Origin: Zygnema cylindricum
Lineage: Eukaryota > Streptophyta > Zygnematophyceae > Zygnematales > Zygnemataceae
Direction: 5' to 3'
Length of the DNA stretch: 26,942 bases
NCBI GenBank assembly: GCA_037447655.1
Contig: JBBHKE010002889.1
Coordinates: 1-26,942, forward strand
This document shows positions 1 to 9,380 of this stretch, piece after piece (the first letter of the stretch is position 1; every line of letters starts with the position of its first letter). Below the pieces are notes generated by a model. The model was not told where the DNA came from. It searched no databases and was given only the letters and a program-made list of their open reading frames with translations. A program made the position numbers and the translations under genes.

Positions 1-183
1 ATATAGCGATTTTTTGTTCGAGTAAGACCAACAAGTTTAAGTTGTAATTGAAAATCGTAAACTTTGAGAATAAATAGGTCATCATTAGACCATATTTGAA
101 ATAACTGATATACGTATTTATAAGCTTTTAAGTATAAACATGTTCAGAAAAAAAAATCTTCAAGATACCTTTCGATTTCAAGG
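1..183. other. AT-rich sequence, nothing recognised
   Basis: AT-rich DNA with stops in all frames. I see no coding, RNA or repeat signal before the first MITE-like copy begins. Confidence 0.5.
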
Positions 184-436
184 TACAGTGTATCACTTCT
201 AGTGTTAATGTTTTTTTCCGCACCTTAGAACATTTTTTTTTCACGAATTAAAACATTTTTTCTCCATAGACAATTGTGCATTTTTCGGTTAGAGGCAACC
301 TATGGCAAGATGGGAATCTTGCCTTTAAATCGCAACCTCCGGATCCACATTCCGACAGGTATGTACGAAATAAAGATATTTTAAGTGGCGAAAGTGGCGA
401 AAGAAACTTTAACAGTAATAGCGACACAAGTTGTAA
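184..436 (+). mobile_element. MITE-like TIR element, copy 1
   Basis: Non-coding element of about 253 bp. Its left end (reading TACAGTGTATCACTTCTAGT) is an imperfect inverted repeat of its right end near 400-436, over roughly 45-50 bp including the inner part ending CTTAGAACA / TGTTCTAAG-like. The interior aligns directly with copy 2, most clearly at the ATCGCAACC and GATATTTTAAGTG blocks. It lacks a transposase, so it would be non-autonomous. I could not identify a clean target-site duplication, so the superfamily is unassigned. Confidence 0.6.
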
Positions 437-628
437 TAGAAGCAATACTGTAACCAAAGCCCTAAACACGTCTTTGGACAGCTTTTTACATGACTGCGCT
501 CAACGTTACTTTGAAGTGATACGGTGTGGACGCCCATGCACCTTCTCGTATCAGATTTCTGCCGTTCTCGTATCGGATTTCTATTGCCAGCGTGGCTCTG
601 CACTTCAGCGTGCATTAAGCTTGCACCG
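437..628. other. spacer between MITE-like copies 1 and 2
   Basis: Non-coding. Parts of it (around 440-530) resemble the spacer after copy 2 (852-928), for example the AATACTGT block, so the repeated unit may be larger than the TIR element itself. Confidence 0.35.
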
Positions 629-851
629 CTACACCGTGTATCCCTATTAGTATTAATAATTTTTTCGCTGCTTAAAACATCTTTTCTTTGTACACATTGG
701 CCCGATTTTCAATTTGAGACTGCCAATCGGAAGCTAAGAATGTTACCTTTTAATCGCAACCATTAGATCCACAACCCGGCGTGTGTATACGGAGGAAAGA
801 TATTTTAAGTGACAAACAAAACATTAACACTAATAGCGAGTCACACTGTAG
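629..851 (+). mobile_element. MITE-like TIR element, copy 2
   Basis: About 223 bp. The left end reads CTACACCGTGTATCCCTATT. The right end, read on the other strand, is CTACAGTGTGACTCGCTATT. The inverted similarity continues inward about 50 bp to TTAAAACATC / TTAAAATATC. It is the best-preserved of the three clustered copies and is direct with copy 1. No ORF of note and no clear target-site duplication. Confidence 0.65.
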
Positions 852-928
852 TTGACAAAATACTGTGGTAGACGACTGGGAAATGGAATTCGTGCAACGC
901 TAATGGACGATACATAGTGACGGCGACG

Positions 929-1153
929 GTACACCATGTATCATTGCTAGTGCTAATGATTTTTTTTGTCTCTTATAACATGTTTTCTTCGTACACACAC
1001 GTCAAAATGTAGATCTGATCGTTGCAATTGAAATGTAGGATTCTTAGCTTCTGATGATCGGTCTCACATTGAAAATCGGGCAAGTGTGTACAGAGAAACG
1101 ATGTTTTAAGAGGTGAAAAAATTATTAACATTAATAGCGATACACGTTGTACA
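929..1153 (-). mobile_element. MITE-like TIR element, copy 3, inverted
   Basis: About 225 bp. Its reverse complement aligns with copy 2 along nearly the whole length, including interior blocks CCCGATTTTCAAT and AGAAGCTAAGAAT. Copies 2 and 3 therefore form a head-to-head inverted pair separated by 77 bp. The TIRs are degraded but recognisable (GTACACCATGTATCATTGCT on the left; GCGATACACGTTGTACAG on the right). Confidence 0.65.
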
Positions 1154-1189
1154 GTGGTGGACTTTGCGAAACGCTATTTGGTGTGCGGA

Positions 1190-2335
1190 CAAATTAAGTC
1201 TCTTTATGTGCCGAAACAGGCCCCTCGTCAATGGAATAAAAAATTAGACGAGTTCCCAACAAATTTGGGATATGTCCGAATCAGTTCGAATCATTCCATC
1301 TACTATTCGAGGATGAGGAAGGTATAATTTTCATTGCAATTTATATTGATGATTTGCTTGTTCAAAGTAAATCAATGGAGAAAATTAATAAACTGAAAAA
1401 AGATTTGAAAAGCATATTCGAAATGAAGGATTTGGGGGAAACAAAATATATTTTGGGAATTCATATAGAGAGAGAGAGGGAAGAAAATAATTAGACTAAC
1501 CCAAAAAGAGGCGATTGGAAATATGCTTGAAAACTTCCAAATGGATAAAACAAATAGTTGTACGACTCCCATTGATTTAAAGAAGGTAAATGAGGGGTGC
1601 TTAAAAGGAGGTATAGTAATTATTGGTAATGAGATAAGACCGGAGGAAAGAGAATTTATGAGAAATATTTCGTACAGACACGTTGTCGGTAGCTTGATTT
1701 ATTTTATTAACTGTACCACGCCAGATATAGCCATACCTGTAGGAGTATTGAGTAGGAGTTTAAATGACCCTAGGAAGAGAGATTGACAAGCAATCAAGAG
1801 GGTAATGAGGTACTTGATAGGAACTAGAGATTCTATGGTTCCATTTGGGAGGGGGTAATACTGACATCACCACGTCGAGTGATGCCAATTATTGGGATGC
1901 TCCAATGAGGAGGTTTCCTTCTACGTATGTGTTGTAAGTTGGGAATAAGGCTTACTGTTGGAGCAACACGCAACAAAAGGCGATTACTCATTCCGCCATA
2001 GAGGTTGAGTAAATGGCCTCTTGTTCTACTGGGAAAGAATTGATGTGGGTGAAATCATTGCTTCAAGAACTTCGTTATATGAAGAATGGAGTGTATAAAA
2101 TATTGTGTGATAATCAGGCTCCAATTACAATTGCAGCAAATTCAAAACATCATTTCAAAGCAAAGCATATGGACATCATGTTAAGCTTTATTAAAGAGAA
2201 AGTAGAGAATACAATCATTAGTTTGGAGTATAGACCAGATGGGGAGGTGGTAGCAGACATGATGACAAAACCGGTTCCTTCTCCCAAATTAATATTTTGT
2301 AGGGAGAAGTGTGGACAGAAGCACAAAGTAGACTA
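1190..2335 (+). pseudogene. copia pol relic: RT C-terminal half and RNase H (element C)
   Basis: Remains of the polyprotein segment that reverse transcribes the element RNA (RT) and removes the RNA strand (RNase H) inside virus-like particles. The RT catalytic motif YIDD is readable at 1342-1353, followed by MKDLGETKYILGIHIE typical of Ty1/copia RT. After frameshifts the frame of 1523-1786 carries the RT-RNase H linker (CTTPIDLKKV, VGSLIYFINC). The RNase H tail is at 2013-2336, with KHHFKAKHMDI and the family-typical end VADMMTKPVPSPK. Frameshifts occur near 1300, 1490 and 1840, and stops near 1786, 1855 and 2011. It is a dead copy; assignment is secure because element A carries the same blocks in the same order. 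Confidence 0.88.
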
Positions 2336-2524
2336 GAAAATAAGCGTAGTGTTGAAAAGAGTATTTTTTAAGTTCTATTTTTTCTATCTGTGTGCAGGTT
2401 TTCTCTTAAGTCCTCAATACTTGTCGTAGTCACTAGAGACGTAAGACATCCATGGCTGCCTTTAGGTAGTCAAAGCGACAGACTGAGGAATGAGGCAGTT
2501 TCGCTACTACCCAAAAAGTATGTG

Positions 2525-2600
2525 ACTTGACCAGGATTTGATCCTGGTCCCTACAAAGTCATCGCCTGTCAATCAGTCGTTCGCCTTATCCTCCAAGACG
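2525..2600 (-). other. tRNA-like module in LTR C (antisense)
   Basis: On the minus strand this block contains a T-arm-like hairpin at 2531-2547 (CCAGGATCAAATCCTGG, perfect stem) preceded by a segment resembling D and anticodon arms. It sits at the same place in the LTR as the better preserved tRNA-like modules of A and B and is followed by the shared GACGTAGAAG block. It is probably a degraded relic of a tRNA or tRNA-derived SINE head, not a working tRNA gene. Confidence 0.45.
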
Positions 2601-3053
2601 TAGAAGAATCGATACATGTACGAGGTGCGATATTTATTTAAACATTAACCCGGCGGCTAATACATTTAACTGAACCAACTCAGACGCGCATGTAATCCGA
2701 CGGAATACAGACGTGAATCGAACCATGTAAAATATATTGATCGGACGCTCGTCATTGCAACCGCCAAACCGGAATGAAATTTTGTCGGTTTTGGGAGATA
2801 GCATCACGCGATGCCATGTGGCACCACATTATTGGACAACGGAGAAGACGAGAGTAGGAACCATGGCTCTCGATTTGACAGGCATCACCCGGAAGGCCAT
2901 GTCATACAATGGCCGTATGAGAGTGCATTGGCCACTGTACCTTTTTCTACTCTACAATGTTCTTATTGGTCCAGGATTTAGAAGTACGTAGCTATGAGTA
3001 AGCAGACCAAAACTTTGTGGAATTTAGGTACCTCTCCATCAAAGAGCTTGTTA

Positions 3054-3061
3054 CTATAAAG
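3054..3061 (+). promoter_or_regulatory. LTR C TATA-like box
   Basis: CTATAAAG follows AAAGAGCTTGTTA. The 3' LTR of A has TATAAAT at the equivalent place after AGAGAGCTTTG. Conservation of this position across diverged LTRs supports it as the core promoter, which would put the start of the R region near 3090. Confidence 0.45.
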
Positions 3062-3120
3062 GTCGTCTTTGACCAAGCATCCTTATTGCTCAAAAGGGAA
3101 AATTCACATATATCTTTTGC

Positions 3121-3188
3121 GTCTTACTTAGGGGAGTCAAATCCTCACACGGGCGTCTGACTTAAGGGAGTCAAATCCTCACACGGGT
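3121..3188 (+). repeat. 34-bp tandem duplication in LTR C
   Basis: Two adjacent 34-bp units (3121-3154 and 3155-3188) differ at only a few bases. Each contains GGGAGTCAAATCCTCACACG. The LTRs of A and B have one copy of the corresponding GGGGAGTC block, so this duplication is private to C. Confidence 0.8.
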
Positions 3189-3317
3189 GAGGGTTGCTAA
3201 AATACTTGTGTGCCAGGGTGGCATTTTTTCATTGAGAAATTCAAGGTGCCAAATATTATCCTAGAGGCTTTAAATAGGTTGTATACTATGTGGGCCAATG
3301 GAGGCCACAAAGTTTCA

Positions 3318-4860
3318 GTTGCCCTTGATGATTCACCTACTTCCCTTCTAATCTTTGTGACCTCTCAAAACCCAATTTGTCCCTTTCCGTTCTTCCCTGA
3401 TTCCGTGGAAGTAGCTATCTCTACCCCAATGTTTAATTCAGCTTGAATGGTTGACTTTAACCCAGTTCAGTCAAATTGTCGATGTCTAAACAAACACATA
3501 ATATAAGGAAAAATTGGATCGAAAGTTAAAGGAGTTGGAAAGAGATGCTCAAAATGAGGAGGAATGGGTGTCAGAATCTTATCTATATCTAGGATCTCTT
3601 CCAAAGGTGCTTCTCTTGGATCAGGAGCGCTTATAGACCTGTATCGAAAAAGAAAGGAGTTTAGTTCTGGATTGTTGGTCAGAGTAAGTACCAATAATGG
3701 AATGGGAACTAAGTCATCCCTTGGCCTTGTTCCACCTACGCTTAATTCCTCTTCCGCTATAGCTTTAATTCCTGCCCATTTGTTTGAGAAAAGACTTCAA
3801 ACTCGTTGTGCAACCACTGGTGTAGCACCTGGGTCCCGTTCCTCTCCCACTCAAAATTGGTTCTCCAGGCGTTCCATTTTTTCCGTCTACCTCATGTAAC
3901 TCTGAAATATGGACTGATATATTAGGTTGTATCTCTTTTAGAAATTATTCCAAAATTACCCCTTCTTGCTCTTGATTTTCCCCTCCCCCTCGTGGGTGAA
4001 AGAAAGTCAGCAATTATCCCCTCTTTTGACGAAACCTTGCCAAAATTGGGAGAAGATGAAGAAGATGTGGGTAAATTCAATGTTGAGGGATACCTTAGGT
4101 CCAATTAATGTCTCCGATAGGTTAGATCCATCGGAATCCGCTCCCCAAGGTAACAGATTCGGCAGTCAAAAAATTGGAATAGGGTAGTGGAGAAATCTTC
4201 GGCTTTTTCTTCCCCCAATCCTCCATGATTCTGATACGTTTGGTCTCGACCTAAACCCTCTATAACTATCTTAGGACCCCTTTGATCACGTGATTGTTGC
4301 CCATACAGAGCCTTAAGCTCGTTCCTCCCAACGATTTCGTATATGTCTGGTGGTGGAATCTAGAACTTAAGATGAGGTTGCCTAGCACGGTAGATGGTCC
4401 AATCCGGAACTTAAGATGAGGTTACCTAGCACGGGTAGCTGGTCCAATCCGGAACTTAAGATGAGGTTGCCTAGCACGGGTAGCTGGTCCAATTATAGGA
4501 GAGTGAGTGGAAGCAGCCGAATAAGGAGAAGGAGAAAGTGAATCCCTCCTAATTGGGGGAAATGGCTGAGAAGCTCGGCTTCGCTCAACAAATTCTGCTA
4601 TAGTGGGGAAATCTTCTGTTGACATCCCAATAAAAGAAGTGCACGGAAGAGGAGAAATTGGAGAAAGAATTTGGAGATTTGGAATGTCTTGTTCCCCACC
4701 TGTAGGAGAAACCGATGGCACAAATGGCATTCTCGAATCTGCAAAAAAATTGGCCGCCCCTCCGGAAGGAAGAGCTATTTTCACCCATTTCTTGCATTCC
4801 AAACATGTCTCTACGAGGTGCCCCCCCCACATCCCCGTCTATTCCAACATCCATCTATAA
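3318..4860 (-). pseudogene. unidentified coding relic, possibly LINE ORF1-like
   Basis: On the minus strand, coding-like sequence runs from about 4860 down to 3318 in several frames: 4832-4422, then 4104-3922, 3694-3467 and 3446-3318. The composition is Ser/Pro-rich then basic, with PTRGRGKSRARRG near 3985-4025 and a Cys pair (CLECKKW) near 4790. It contains the 45-bp in-frame repeat at 4361-4492. I do not recognise a defined domain. A Pro/Ser-rich, basic protein with a Cys cluster would fit a LINE ORF1 or gag-like nucleic-acid binder, but this is inference. It stops exactly where the LTR of element C ends, as if C had inserted into it. Several stops and frameshifts make it a relic. Confidence 0.4.
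4361..4492 (-). repeat. three 45-bp tandem repeats, in-frame
   Basis: Units at 4361-4405, 4406-4450 and 4451-4492 share GGAACTTAAGATGAGGTT and TAGCACGGGTAGCTGGTCC. On the minus strand each encodes the 15-residue unit GPATRARQPHLKFRI. The middle unit has a CAA-to-TAA change that ends the frame, and the outermost unit has lost one G and is out of frame. Confidence 0.85.
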
Positions 4861-4881
4861 TTTTTTTTATTTTTTTTTACC
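4861..4881. repeat. poly-T/A tract
   Basis: A run of T broken by one A, i.e. poly-A on the minus strand. It separates the minus-strand relic at 3318-4860 from the probable LTR of element D. Confidence 0.6.
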
Positions 4882-5685
4882 TAGTTAGTCTATGCTACAT
4901 AGACTTTAATATGATGTTCAATTACAAAGCAAAACATAAACTGTGTAATCAAAATCGTCTCTCAAAAATAGCTTTGGCAACCATCTCCAAAATTGGTTCG
5001 AAACCATCCAATGAAGAGTAATAGGGTCGAAAATTCTCCATAGGTAATGAATATATTCGTGCATGACATTAAAGACACCTGAATTTTAGGTCAAAAAGAC
5101 AAAGAAAAGTTGATACTTTAATACATGGGGACGTACCTTAAGACTTACACATATACAAGTGAAGCCAACACTATTGAATGTACGCAGGAATGTCAGCCGT
5201 AAACTAATTTACCTAACACACCTAATACTGTGATTATACGTGAATTAGAATCAGATATGTCATACAAAAGATTTTACAGTAATCTGCGAAACCTAATAAA
5301 ACAAAATTTTGTTGTACCAGATATTCACAACTACGTAGGATTCTGAATGCCGTGTCAAATGATAATGTATGTGGTCCACTCTGACCAACATTTGTTGGTG
5401 GTCTCTGTCAGCCTTCTATATATTCATTCGGAACCGTAGATGAACCTAAATGTGTCACGTCGGTCTTTACGTATCAGTACACCAACAGACGATTATTATG
5501 GAATGAAACCTCCCTTGTTCCGACAGGTGTCCCTAGAGTGTATACATGGGTGTACACGCTTCTGAGCTACTATAACATTAATTTTGGACATACTGAACCG
5601 GACTTACAACCAAAAATATGCTAAGTCTTGAAACCCTCTCCCTTACACCCGAGGCATAGATAGGACTAAAGCTTTGAAAATAACA
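4882..5685 (-). repeat. probable 3' LTR of element D (far end undetermined)
   Basis: Non-coding sequence directly downstream of the RNase H end of element D. Read on the minus strand, TTTAGGGAAG (polypurine-like) is followed by TGTTATTTTC starting at 5685, the expected TG start of an LTR. There is no second copy in the window, so the other end cannot be placed; 4882 is only where the sequence character changes to a poly-T tract. Confidence 0.4.
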
Positions 5686-5705
5686 CTTCCCTAAAGCTTT
5701 AGACT

Positions 5706-7830
5706 CTACTAGCCACTTAGACCGCATGCCCCTCTGCAAAACTCTAATTTAGGTGCACAAAGGGGTTTAGTCTTTATGTCAGCCACCATCTTTTCGTTTG
5801 GGAAATAACTAAGTTTTAGAACTTTCCCTGTCACTTTCTCTCTCAAAAAATGCAGCTTAATATCAATGTGCTTGCTCTTAAAGTGGTGACTGGGATTAGA
5901 AGCGGTAGCAATAGTAGCATGGTTCTCACACCACACTATCTAAGGTCCAGACTGCATAAAATGAAGCTCTTGAAGGAGAGACTTTACCCAAAGTAGTTGC
6001 TTGACAACTCAGGGGGCTGGCATGTACTCAACCTCCATGGTAGACTGATATGTCACCTTTGGAAGTTTGTTGCTCCAGCAGCAAGTTCTGCTTCCGATCT
6101 TCAGAATGTATCCTGTATTTGAGCATCGACTTGGTATATCTCCATAGCTCACATCGCTCCCTTCACCTCTTCTCCGCCGAGAGAGAGTTGGAGATTCTGA
6201 GTTCCTAGAAGGTAACGGAAAACTCGTTTCGCAGCCTCTTAATCCGACTTGTTCGGATTTTGCAGACTTTGGCTTAAGGCTTCGAGTGCTGTCGCGATCT
6301 CAGGTCGGGTATAGTTTATAAAGTATATGAAACTCTTTAAATTATATTAGACACTTGACGATATGCCTGGAAGGAATTGAAGTCATAAAATTTGCCTCAC
6401 ATGACTCCAAAAAGTCATCAAAAATGACTCCTCTATCTATCTCCTTCCTTTCAGACTTTTATCTCAAATTTATGGTAGTAGCACTCCCTTTTAGATCTGA
6501 CATGCCAAAATTTTCAAACATGTTCCCGATAGCCTTCCTCTAAGTCAAATAGATCATTTTCTGTTTTCTATCCTTTTCTACCTGAATTCTTGCTTCCCTT
6601 TAATCTTTCATTTCAAATATGGAATTCAGAGTTGTCTTTATCTTATTAATCTTTTTCATAGATTTGCTTAATATCAGCAAATCATCTATATAGATAGCAA
6701 TATAAATCACTCCATCTTCCCTTTCCATAACATAGACAAATTGATCTCAACTAATCTTTATTAATCCTAGATTAGAAAGAAACTGATCTATTTTCAGATT
6801 TCACTGTCGTGGAGCCTTTTTCAAACCATACAGGACTCCGACAACTTACAGACCAGATTTTCTTTTCCTTTTTCTACCTACCCCTCAGGCTGTTTCATGT
6901 AAATTACCTCTTCTGAATCCCCACGCAAGAAAGTTATTTTTACATCCATCTCATGCAATTCCATATCCTCAATCGCTGCTAGAGACAAAGGAATTATGAC
7001 AGTAGGGAAACGAACTAGCGGTGAGAAGGTTTTTTCATAATCAATCCCTTCTTTCTAACTATAGCCCTTACCATCAAGTCTAGCCTTATACCTCTCAAAA
7101 TAATTATCAGGATTCAGCTTGACTTTAAAAACCCACTAACATAATGGCTTCCGATTCGGTGGGAGTTCCACACGCTCCCACGTTTCAGCTTCCATAATAG
7201 ATTTCCTCTCATCATTTGTCGCCAAAGTCCATTGTTCCTTTTTAGGAACAGAAAAGGCCTCCTGAATAGTGAAAGGCTCTCTCGTGCTGGCAAAATAAGC
7301 AATTTCCACTCGTTCACCTCTCAACTGGCCGCTTTGTCTTCTTCCCCCCGGAAAATCTGAAGTTAGAACTGTTGGTCCTCGACCGTTGATCCGTGGAGGA
7401 GGTGGATGTGGTGGAGGTGGTGGAGTTGGAGGAGTTGGTCTCAATGGAGGAGCTGAAGTGTCAAACACATTAGGCAGTCCACATGTAAAAGAGGAGGAAG
7501 ATGTCGAAAAGGAATATGCTCAAGCATAACATACTCTTGTATTTTCTTCATTTTTTTCGAGTCATCCATACCAAATACATCCACATATTGACTCTCTTCC
7601 TTGATCTGAATATTTCTAGCAATTTGAAGAGAATTTTTTTGAGGATTATACACTCTATATCCCACAGATTCATCATCATATCCCATAAAAATCTCGGGGA
7701 CAGATTTTGGACTAAGCATCCAATTTGGAAAATTATCCAAAATAAAGCACTTACTACCAAATACTCTGAAATGACACACATTTGGTTTTCTTCCAGTCCA
7801 CATCTCATAAGGTGTCTTGTTCTTAACATT
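5706..7830 (-). pseudogene. Ty1/copia pol relic (element D): integrase C-terminus, RT, RNase H
   Basis: Minus-strand remnant of a copia polyprotein. From the right: the integrase C-terminal part (7829-7441) with TPYEMWTGRKPNVCHF, FMGYDDESVGYRVY and a Pro-rich linker (around 7380-7440, PPTPPPPPHPPPP). RT follows, with conserved ATNDERKSIMEAETWE (7210-7160) and the catalytic YIDD at 6692-6681. RNase H lies at 5936-5709, with HHFKSKHIDIKLHFLREK and MVADIKTKPLCAPKLEFCR. Its sequence is related to but distinct from A, B and C, so it is a sister family. Gag, protease and most of integrase are missing; the break is at 7830. Many stops and frameshifts through the RT make it non-functional. Confidence 0.88.
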
Positions 7831-8885
7831 TCATCCTTTATTTTTCATTTTGCATTTTTTTTGTTGTTCTGAGTGTAATTTAGCTAGAAAATTGGGTTTT
7901 TACTGAATGACTTTCTTGTCGCCCTCAGCCACTTAGATTGTTTGGTTGTCATGTACTATCAACAGCAAGGCGCTTGTTTAGAAACATTCTCTTGTTTCGA
8001 CCGACAAATCTTATCATTATTTTGGCAAAATAAAAAAATCGATAATTTCTACTCATGCCAAAAAATCTCTTTATCATATAGTTCTTTTATGGGAGTGAGA
8101 ATGCATTTCTCATGGCTGTATTATTGAAATCTATGCATCGAGAGCTTGGATATGCTTGAAAGTTCTGAGCCATTACCATCGTGAAGCTTGTTCAATACAA
8201 TTATTCTGGTACGGAAACCTAGGCATATGATGCACTCTCGGCAAGAAATCAAGGTTAATAGAGTGCATTTCTTGGGGCCCATTTTGCACTCCGTATAATT
8301 ATGATAATGTTTTATTTTTTTTGTTTTATGTGAATACATCATGCAGCAACACTCGTGGCATGAATGATAATGGGAGCATGTATACATTGCTTTCCTTTAT
8401 TTTTTTTCTTTCTCCTTTTTGTTTTTTTTTGTTTTTTTTTTCTTTTTTTACTCCACTCTGTTGTTTTTTTTTTATATATATATATATATGTTCATAAAGT
8501 GCGCTCGTTCACTTCACGCGAAACTCGTATTTTTTTTTTTTCTTAGTTCTAAATTTTGTGGGCACGAAGGGGCAAGAGTTGACGCCCTTGGTGCAATTTT
8601 AGTGGGCCATCTTCTAGAGTTAACGAGAAGAAAGTGCGTTGACCACCCAAAAAAACAAGTTCATTTCTTTCATCATATTCCGGTTTTTTTGCTATGTAAA
8701 AGTATCTAACTTATTTCATCCTTTTCTAAGTTGCTCAAGAAACCAATTCAATTTTTAGTTTATTTTATCATTTTCTTATCCGTTAACTTGTTCTTTATCA
8801 TGGTTTAAGACTTTTTTGACATCACTGTGATTTGTAATGTTTTTCCACAAATACGTGTGGTTTTCTGTACAGGCTGTTCATATAA
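7831..8885. other. AT-rich sequence with simple repeats
   Basis: No gene recognised. It contains a T-rich tract at about 8396-8480 leading into a (TA)n microsatellite at 8473-8490, and a second poly-T run near 8530. ORFs here are artefacts of T runs (poly-Phe). Confidence 0.55.
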
Positions 8886-9380
8886 CTACACCGTGAATCG
8901 CTATTAGCGTACATGACGCTAATTGGGGTACCCCTTTTTTTGGGGCAAATTCTCAAATAGAATAAAGTACGCTAAATGTTTTTGCACGTTATTTGAGGTA
9001 CCCCGCTCAATGCGGTTCATAACTGTAATTTAGTTCCCTTTTAAATAGTGTGGTGTACGGACTGCCAAATCTGTACTATTTCGTACAATTTTAAAATTAA
9101 AAGTACAGAAAATATAATAATATATAATTGCGTAAATATTTTCGGGCATACGCAGATGTCAAAAAAACGCAACGGCGTACGATTTGAACAATTTCGTACA
9201 TCTTCATGTTCTAGTGTGGACATATTATGTGCCGAAATTTTTTACAAAGCAGTTTACAAATTAGAGTACATGATAAATTAGTATCATGGTGTACCCGAAA
9301 AAACACAATTTACCGTAAAGTACGCTAATTGTTTCATTACGCTATATTTTTTATTACGGTATTAGCGATTCACGGTGTAG
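8886..9380. mobile_element. TIR element of 495 bp, related to copies 1-3
   Basis: Bounded by a perfect 18-bp inverted repeat: CTACACCGTGAATCGCTA at 8886-8903 and its complement at 9363-9380. The ends match the TIR of the clustered elements at 629-851 (CTACACCGTGTATCNCTATT). The interior differs and is longer. It is rich in the short motif TACGCTAA in both orientations and contains GGGGTACCCC near 8927-8936. No transposase is encoded. Flanks (left TCATATAA, right TCGAGAAA) do not give a convincing target-site duplication. Confidence 0.8.

Larger units (their letters stand above)
1187..3317 (+). mobile_element. Ty1/copia retrotransposon C, 5'-truncated
   Basis: Remnant of the same family as elements A and B. 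It retains the end of RT, RNase H, the polypurine position and a full 3' LTR. Everything upstream of the RT motif around SLYVPKQAPRQWN is absent. The left break lies 30-40 bp after MITE-like copy 3. It is clearly older than A: its LTR is much more diverged, although landmarks such as CATGGCTGCC, GGGGAGTC, CTAGAGGCTT and CCAATGGAGG are kept in order. Confidence 0.85.
2350..3317 (+). repeat. 3' LTR of element C
   Basis: About 968 bp, beginning TGTTGAAA right after the decayed polypurine tract (AAGCGTAG) and ending in TTTCA at 3317. It is homologous in order to the LTRs of A and B: start box, CTTGTCGTAGTCACTA, ATGGCTGCC, tRNA-like block, TATA box, GGGGAGTCAA, CTAGAGGCTT, CCAATGGAGGCCACA. There is no primer site after it, as expected for a 3' LTR. 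The next base starts unrelated sequence. Confidence 0.82.

Noticed and set aside
4361-4492. CRISPR-like array
   Set aside because: Units are contiguous with no unique spacers and the context is plant retroelement DNA; ordinary tandem repeat.
8364-8709. ORFs rich in Phe and Tyr near the T-rich tract
   Set aside because: Produced by poly-T and (TA)n; no domain and no coding character.
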